DNA from: an uncultured Blastocatellia bacterium
Lineage (GTDB): Bacteria; Acidobacteriota; Blastocatellia; Pyrinomonadales; Pyrinomonadaceae
Assembly (NCBI GenBank): GCA_946480785.1
Contig: CAMLLD010000110.1
Span: 1-14,418 of the forward strand
Length of the DNA stretch: 14,418 nt
Reading direction: 5' to 3'
Below the pieces are notes generated by a model, which did not search any database, was not told where the DNA came from, and saw nothing but the letters and a program-made list of their open reading frames with translations. The position numbers were made by a program, and so were the translations under genes. Shown piece after piece: positions 10,801 to 14,418 of this stretch; the first letter of the stretch is position 1; each line of letters opens with the position of its first letter.

Positions 10801-13800
10801 CGCGTCGTTAAGCGTGGCTGCAACTTCGGCGAGCTTTTGTGCTGTCAAACGACCCAATGAATCGTACTTGAACGAACGCATTTGTGATCCCTGCGTGACA
10901 CCAGTTAGGTTTCCCAGCGTGTTGAATGAATAAGTCGTGACCAGGCCACTGGTGGCTACCGAGCCGTTGCCGGAAGGATTCGGCTCAACCACTTCCACCA
11001 GTCTTCCCTGCGCATCCGTTCGTCCCCAGCGTTCACGTCCCCAGGCATCCCGCAAGAGCGTCCGCTCACCCGGAGTAGTCTGGCTGACGACGTCAGGCCG
11101 TATCGGTTGATAGCTATCAGTCGTATCGAAGTCAACTTCGTTGTAGTAAGTTTCGGCAACGCTTCCATCAGGCGCTGTCATTCTGGTAGTACGCCCCAGC
11201 CCGTCATACGCAACGGTGCTCCATTGCTTCGTGTCGCCAGTTCGGTATGGCGCGCTTTCCTGGGCCAGGCGTCCCATGATGTCATAAACAGAATCAACGA
11301 AATCAAAAACTCCTCCGACACCCAGCCCGGCCTCGCGCCGGATCTGATCGTGTCCGTTCAGATACTTCACTGATTGATCCGAGAGTCCGGTATCGGTGGG
11401 ATGCCCGCTGAGGTAATGGCTCTCGGTCACGGTCATGGCGACATCATCGTACAGATAGTCACAATGTGCGCCGGTGGGCAAGGTCACTGTTTGCGGCCGC
11501 AGTGAGTCGTAATAGCTCGTCTGTGTCTGTCTGCCGTTCTCATCGGTTGCCGTGAGTATCAAGCCGGTGTTGAAGTTGTAAGCAGCGCTCGTGGTTACTT
11601 GCGCAAACTGATCTGTTGCCGAGCCGCGTGTTTGACCTTCGGCATAGGCATATTGCGTTGTGGTAGTGAAGAGTAAACTCGTCTGGTCGCAACATGAAGT
11701 CGAGGCCTTAACCATATTCCCAGTGATGTCGTAACTGCGCGTCTCGATGACGGCAGTGGCCTCGGTCAAATTAGCGGCGTCCGCGTACGTCTTTACCTGC
11801 GTGAGGTTCCCACGATAGTCCGTTTCGGGTTTGTAAGGATTCGACGTGGAGGGAGGAATCCATACGGGCACACAGGAGCAGGGCGGACATCCGGTGCACT
11901 GTGTGATGTAGTGACCGGGTTGAGTAACCGAGGCCGCATAGGGATCTGATTCCGCCAGGTGTTGGACCACGCCAGGTGTGTTTTGCAGCGACGAGCCCGG
12001 ACCATCATACGTGTACACGGTTCGGGAAACTCTGGTTCCGTTGCCGGCATAGACACTGACTGTCTTCGGCAGATTGAAGATGTGCCGGTTGGTGTAATTG
12101 GCTGAATTTTCGTAATCAGCCTCGGCTCTGCGAAGCAGCACGTTACTGCCGCCGTTAACGTAGCCGTAGTCGTAGTTTCTAACTTCAATCACCTGATTGA
12201 ACGACGGTGACGCCTGGTAGGAAAACTCCGTTCCCGTCGTCACGTAACTGGCGCCCTGCCTCGTAGTCGTCGTTGTATATGAGGCTCTTGCCGAATTGTA
12301 ATCACCTGCTACCCAGGTGGTTTCGTTGCGAACGAGAAGCGTAGTTCCGTCTGTGTCGTAAGTTTCGTCCTTGAAAATCCTGCCGTCATTGAACTGACCG
12401 GGCGCATTGTGTGAGTACTGAATACTCTTGACGTTATTGGGCAGCGTAATGGTCGTGGTGCGCGGCGAAGCATTCTCATTGACCTGATAGGTGGTCACGG
12501 CCGGACCGGAATCCATGAACGCCCAACTCTCAGTCAGAGTAGTGTAGGTAGGCGCGTCGTTCCCGGGAGTTTGCCAGCCATAAACCTCCTGGTTTGTCAT
12601 CGTACCGGGCGTCACGGTGCCCATGTCGGTGAGACCACTCGTGGAATGCGCCATGCCGCGTTGTTCGACAACTTTGGCTATTGTCCCGTAAGTCGCAAGG
12701 AATGAGTTGTTGTCATTGAACCAGTAGCCGGTGTTTGTCGCGGGGTAGTAGATGGCGTCGATCAACCAGCGCGTAGTTGGCGCGCGTACCAGCGGCGTCA
12801 CGCCGGAAAAGCTGGCGTTAATTAACTGCTGTTGGTAGTGGAGTCGAACGAGCGTGCGCGTGCCGGTACCGTTTACGGCGGGCGCAGTGATGGCCGTGAG
12901 CAGATTGTTCGGGTCGTAATAGAAGTTGATAACGCGGCCGAGAGTGTCGGTGATCGTGTCGATTTGCGGACCGACGTTATTGCGATAGGTGATGTTTATG
13001 TAGTTGCCGTTAGGGTCAAGGATGAAAGTGGGATAGATCGCTCCATCTCCGAAGGCGCCGTAATTAACCTTCGTGCCGTTGGGAAGAGTTGCGGCGCCGA
13101 AAATTATCACTCCGTTTTGTCGCACGCACGAATAATCGATGAAAGAGCCATCGTTAGTGCGCCCGCTGAAAGAGCTGTTCGGAATCGGCCCTGTCGCCGT
13201 CCCGTTGAAGCCGTGACGCGTGCCATCGGCTTCAATCAGGATACTGCCGCCGTCGCCGATATCAGCCATCTTACCGAAGCCCAGTGACCAGCCGGGCGCC
13301 GGCCATCCACGATCGATGTCGTAAGTGATATTGCCGCCGGCCTTGTGCCAGAGATGTGCGTTGTAAGTGAGATCGAGAGAGACGTCGATTCCTCTTCCCG
13401 GCAGCGACATGATAGGTGCTGAGATCTGAAACGTGCCGTTGCCGGCGCCGTCGTCTACAGGAGCGCCGGGAGGATCGCCAACCTGATTGCCCGGGTCGTC
13501 AGCAGTCATGTAGTTACCCAGGTTCCACCCGTACTGGTCAGCGCCTTGCGGCAGCAACAGCGGCGCAGACGAGGCTGTTGCAGTGTGAAAAGAAGTCTTT
13601 TGAAAAACGGACGTCGCTTCACTTTGACGTTTATCACCTGGCCGCGCAGCAGCGTGGCGAGGATCATCTGGTGACGAGTTACGGGTGGAGAAGTACTGGA
13701 CCCTGGCCTTTTGTTCCTTGGCCGAGGGTGGGTTTTCGAGAACAGCAACGACAGTATGAGCCGTGTGCCCGGCTCCGCTGACCGAGATCTTGAACTTGCC

Positions 13801-14232
13801 GGCGACGAGAGATGAAAACTCACCGGCGGAATCGATCAATGCCGTATCTGCCTTATCGGCCTGGGCGGCCCAGCGAAAGTTAACGCCTCCAACCGTGTCA
13901 TCCTTTGCGCCGTAAGCAATCGCCGAAAACCTGACAACCTCGCCGATGCGTGCAGTGACCTCCGCAGGTGAGATTTGTATCCGGCGCACTCGAGCGTCGC
14001 GATCCGCCTGTGTCTCTGGTGTAGTCACATTGGACCAGGGCTGGCCCGCAAGCAATCGCTTGACCGTGGCGAGCGAGCCACTTGTTTGCAACCAGAAGGC
14101 GAAACTCACGCTGCATTCCGTTGCTACGCCAATAACTGTCTGTGCTGCTGCGGGTGCAGAGTTGCCAAGCAGTGAGATAGCTAAAAGCAGGCAAACTATG
14201 CGTGAGATGCTGCGATTCACATTGGTGACCAT
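7831..14232 (-). CDS. Giant secreted RHS/YD-repeat protein with Ig-like domain, nested repeat domain and variable C-terminal tip
   Basis: A 2133-residue protein, probably a surface or exported polymorphic toxin or adhesin. A signal peptide ends near residue 31 (PAAAQ). An Ig-like (Big-type) domain covers about 85-170. The entry to the RHS shell (SAPIMSLPGRGIDVSLDLTYN region, about 260-285) leads into many YD repeats to about 1830, closing with the core signature Y-D-x-x-x-G-R-F-x-x-V-D-P-I-G and N-L-Y-A-Y-x-x-N-D-P (about 1811-1855). A 102-residue three-fold repeat domain (1508-1609) interrupts the YD repeats. After the core comes a ~60-residue hydrophobic stretch (about 1857-1920), then a variable tail ending in a His-rich, basic, Trp-rich tip (H2099-x-H2101, H2111-H2112-L-P). 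Cysteines cluster at 779, 782, 785 and 787, with a Cys pair at 847-848. GGGAG lies 6 bases before the ATG. The toxin activity is not recognised. Confidence 0.92.
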   Translation of the reverse strand: MVTNVNRSISRIVCLLLAISLLGNSAPAAAQTVIGVATECSVSFAFWLQTSGSLATVKRLLAGQPWSNVTTPETQADRDARVRRIQISPAEVTARIGEVVRFSAIAYGAKDDTVGGVNFRWAAQADKADTALIDSAGEFSSLVAGKFKISVSGAGHTAHTVVAVLENPPSAKEQKARVQYFSTRNSSPDDPRHAAARPGDKRQSEATSVFQKTSFHTATASSAPLLLPQGADQYGWNLGNYMTADDPGNQVGDPPGAPVDDGAGNGTFQISAPIMSLPGRGIDVSLDLTYNAHLWHKAGGNITYDIDRGWPAPGWSLGFGKMADIGDGGSILIEADGTRHGFNGTATGPIPNSSFSGRTNDGSFIDYSCVRQNGVIIFGAATLPNGTKVNYGAFGDGAIYPTFILDPNGNYINITYRNNVGPQIDTITDTLGRVINFYYDPNNLLTAITAPAVNGTGTRTLVRLHYQQQLINASFSGVTPLVRAPTTRWLIDAIYYPATNTGYWFNDNNSFLATYGTIAKVVEQRGMAHSTSGLTDMGTVTPGTMTNQEVYGWQTPGNDAPTYTTLTESWAFMDSGPAVTTYQVNENASPRTTTITLPNNVKSIQYSHNAPGQFNDGRIFKDETYDTDGTTLLVRNETTWVAGDYNSARASYTTTTTRQGASYVTTGTEFSYQASPSFNQVIEVRNYDYGYVNGGSNVLLRRAEADYENSANYTNRHIFNLPKTVSVYAGNGTRVSRTVYTYDGPGSSLQNTPGVVQHLAESDPYAASVTQPGHYITQCTGCPPCSCVPVWIPPSTSNPYKPETDYRGNLTQVKTYADAANLTEATAVIETRSYDITGNMVKASTSCCDQTSLLFTTTTQYAYAEGQTRGSATDQFAQVTTSAAYNFNTGLILTATDENGRQTQTSYYDSLRPQTVTLPTGAHCDYLYDDVAMTVTESHYLSGHPTDTGLSDQSVKYLNGHDQIRREAGLGVGGVFDFVDSVYDIMGRLAQESAPYRTGDTKQWSTVAYDGLGRTTRMTAPDGSVAETYYNEVDFDTTDSYQPIRPDVVSQTTPGERTLLRDAWGRERWGRTDAQGRLVEVVEPNPSGNGSVATSGLVTTYSFNTLGNLTGVTQGSQMRSFKYDSLGRLTAQKLAEVAATLNDAGTYVGTGTWSEVFNYDLRSNLTSRIDARGVKTVYNYNNDPLNRVQSISWDTTGFGDTGNPILAAATVSYAYRTKTTGTQLRDITQIASISTANVSTESYDFDTEGRVSARTLTLTSRPSYPFVTDFIYDELDRIKDVRYPAEYLNGTQPRKLAHYDYDVASRLTGLTVDSQSYASNFVYNASGQTTSLKVGQAGPNQIIETYGYSAATGLLDSQTIARDSAPTNYLLNLTYDYANANGKRTGQITKILNNLNHNKDRSYSYDAVGRLIQAKGGPSGSLWTQTYAYDRYGNRTSVTATGNSAKNEHQVEPPIRDLLAKNTFEPAPFRRDDTKSLSDSPLPLFPADSSSSALKPATNPFQSGPPTFTDDPLIAGITSIKAVHVNELRDAINLLRQRAGIATVSWAEAVTSGVTIKASHITEMRTRLGEARTALGLAPTTYTDPGLSASYTIKAVHIQEIRDSLKAAWNNSNQISRDGHASLSYDAASNRITTAGFAYDAAGNQVRALTASGTSSQRFQYDAANRLVKVKTDDNVTVLATYTYADTNDLLIAEESGGRTYFARDGNTALAEYTESGASTTPIWSRSYVYLGPRLLSTLTSDGNGGEVIQHYHPDRLGTRMITNPVTGTASEQATLPFGTVINSETFAATNRRFTTYDRSTATGLDYAVNRRYDSQQGRFTQVDPIGLSSTDPVSPQTLNLYAYCANDPINQVDSDGLGFFSFIGKLFSIFAKITKIIKIVLAVVVVVAFAIILTVSSPALIAFAQFLLFKVAPVLASLLGRSNSSFGMGTPPWGGGQTPVPIMAGNGFQDPVDVIKIAVNCERTWPAPGADGFKCPGAPWYKQVWSGTKIVAGYAWAGIKQYAYFNTGMVNQWMPATRWARHGVEWAIGREIIDENSTAYKAGGWYYIGVETVLTAGVGTSEKVGVKVTTPIRDKIFRWGVGKFKLVPKKGPMVKALHFHLGPGKGLMEHHLPQQFRAWRGNLWNNLRKWKW
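8470..8665 (-). other. Hydrophobic segment following the RHS core
   Basis: Residues about 1857-1920 form a long nonpolar run with few charges, including the stretch IVLAVVVVVAFAIILTV and a second one, ALIAFAQFLLF. Two transmembrane helices separated by a Ser-Pro turn would fit. It lies between the RHS core signature and the variable C-terminal tail, where it could anchor the tail or help move it across a membrane. This is assigned from composition. Confidence 0.6.
9406..9711 (-). other. Three-fold 'IKAVHI-ELR' repeat domain inside the RHS protein
   Basis: Residues 1508-1609 contain three units of about 28-39 residues. The shared pattern is [F/Y]-T-D-x-x-L-x-A/S-x-x-T-I-K-A-x-H-[V/I]-x-E-[L/I/M]-R followed by an amphipathic helix with Arg/Leu spacing. 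Unit cores read IKAVHVNELR, IKASHITEMR and IKAVHIQEIR. A low-complexity Ser/Pro linker precedes the units (about 1443-1507), and the YD pattern resumes after them at about 1615. I recall similar repeats in acidobacterial secreted proteins but cannot name a family. A small helical interaction module is likely. Confidence 0.7.
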
Positions 14233-14350
14233 TGGTAGCTCCCGGTTAAAGGTTCATTTCAAATGGTGCTCGAGAGGCTTCATTGCAGACAAAGAAGGAC
14301 CACGATCTCGCCTGGCCGATCGAAAGCAACGCAATGACGTTCCGTAAGGT
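14233..14350 (-). promoter_or_regulatory. Leader region of the RHS gene
   Basis: These 118 bases lie upstream of the RHS start. The Shine-Dalgarno GGGAG is at 14243-14239. I could not find a convincing -10/-35 pair, and no strong hairpin followed by a T-run is visible. It probably holds the promoter unless the RHS gene is co-transcribed from a gene outside the window. Confidence 0.4.
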
Positions 14351-14418
14351 CTATTGGAGACTTAGCAGCACGAGGATTTCGCCCGTGCCTTGGGCCAGCG
14401 GCTCGAGTGCTTTGCCGA
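14351..14418 (-). CDS. Possible 3' end of a gene entering from the right edge
   Basis: The minus-strand frame ending at TAG (14353-14351) is open to the window edge and reads GKALEPLAQGTGEILVLLSL followed by Gln and stop. It has mostly G/C third bases and a composition plausible for a protein C-terminus. It is only about 21 residues long, and other frames are also open over this distance, so it is tentative. If real, it lies 118 bases upstream of the RHS gene on the same strand. Confidence 0.3.
   Translation of the reverse strand, partial: GKALEPLAQGTGEILVLLSLQ

Overview
The window looks like chromosomal DNA from a GC-rich, Gram-negative soil-type bacterium, most likely an acidobacterium (Blastocatellia/Pyrinomonadales-like). 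This is inferred from protein style alone: an Oar-like TonB-dependent receptor with an N-terminal carboxypeptidase-regulatory domain, archaeal-type phosphohexomutases, a secreted YdjC/ChbG-family deacetylase, and a very large secreted RHS protein carrying an Ig-like domain and internal 'IKAVHI-ELR' repeats. No rRNA, tRNA, transposase, integrase or CRISPR array was seen.

Layout. Positions 1-466 are non-coding and repetitive: an imperfect ~230-bp inverted repeat (37-266), then degenerate ~20-nt direct repeats (283-464). A minus-strand cluster follows, transcribed 6259 to 467. It runs from a phosphohexomutase-like protein with altered catalytic residues (6259-4913), directly into a phosphohexomutase with all its signature motifs (4912-3554; the stop TAA and start ATG abut), then after 39 bases a TonB-dependent receptor (3514-467). 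A 63-base divergent intergenic region (6260-6322) separates the cluster from a plus-strand secreted deacetylase of the YdjC/ChbG fold (6323-7255). Convergent with that gene is a two-gene minus-strand module: a 2133-residue RHS protein (14232-7831) and, 7 bases downstream, a 179-residue cytoplasmic orphan (7823-7284) in the position expected of an immunity protein. The last ~190 bases hold the RHS leader and possibly the 3' end of another minus-strand gene.

How the genes may work together. The intact phosphohexomutase probably supplies a sugar-1-phosphate, plausibly glucosamine-1-phosphate for UDP-GlcNAc and cell wall. The preceding paralogue keeps the fold and most binding loops, but its phosphoserine position is Gly and two other active-site motifs are altered. 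A regulatory or scaffolding pseudo-enzyme made in step with its active partner is the most interesting hypothesis here. The RHS module is a separate unit of visibly lower GC and looks like a polymorphic-toxin locus: secreted shell, hydrophobic segment, variable His-rich tip, small downstream partner. An extra ~100-residue repeat domain is spliced into the RHS shell.
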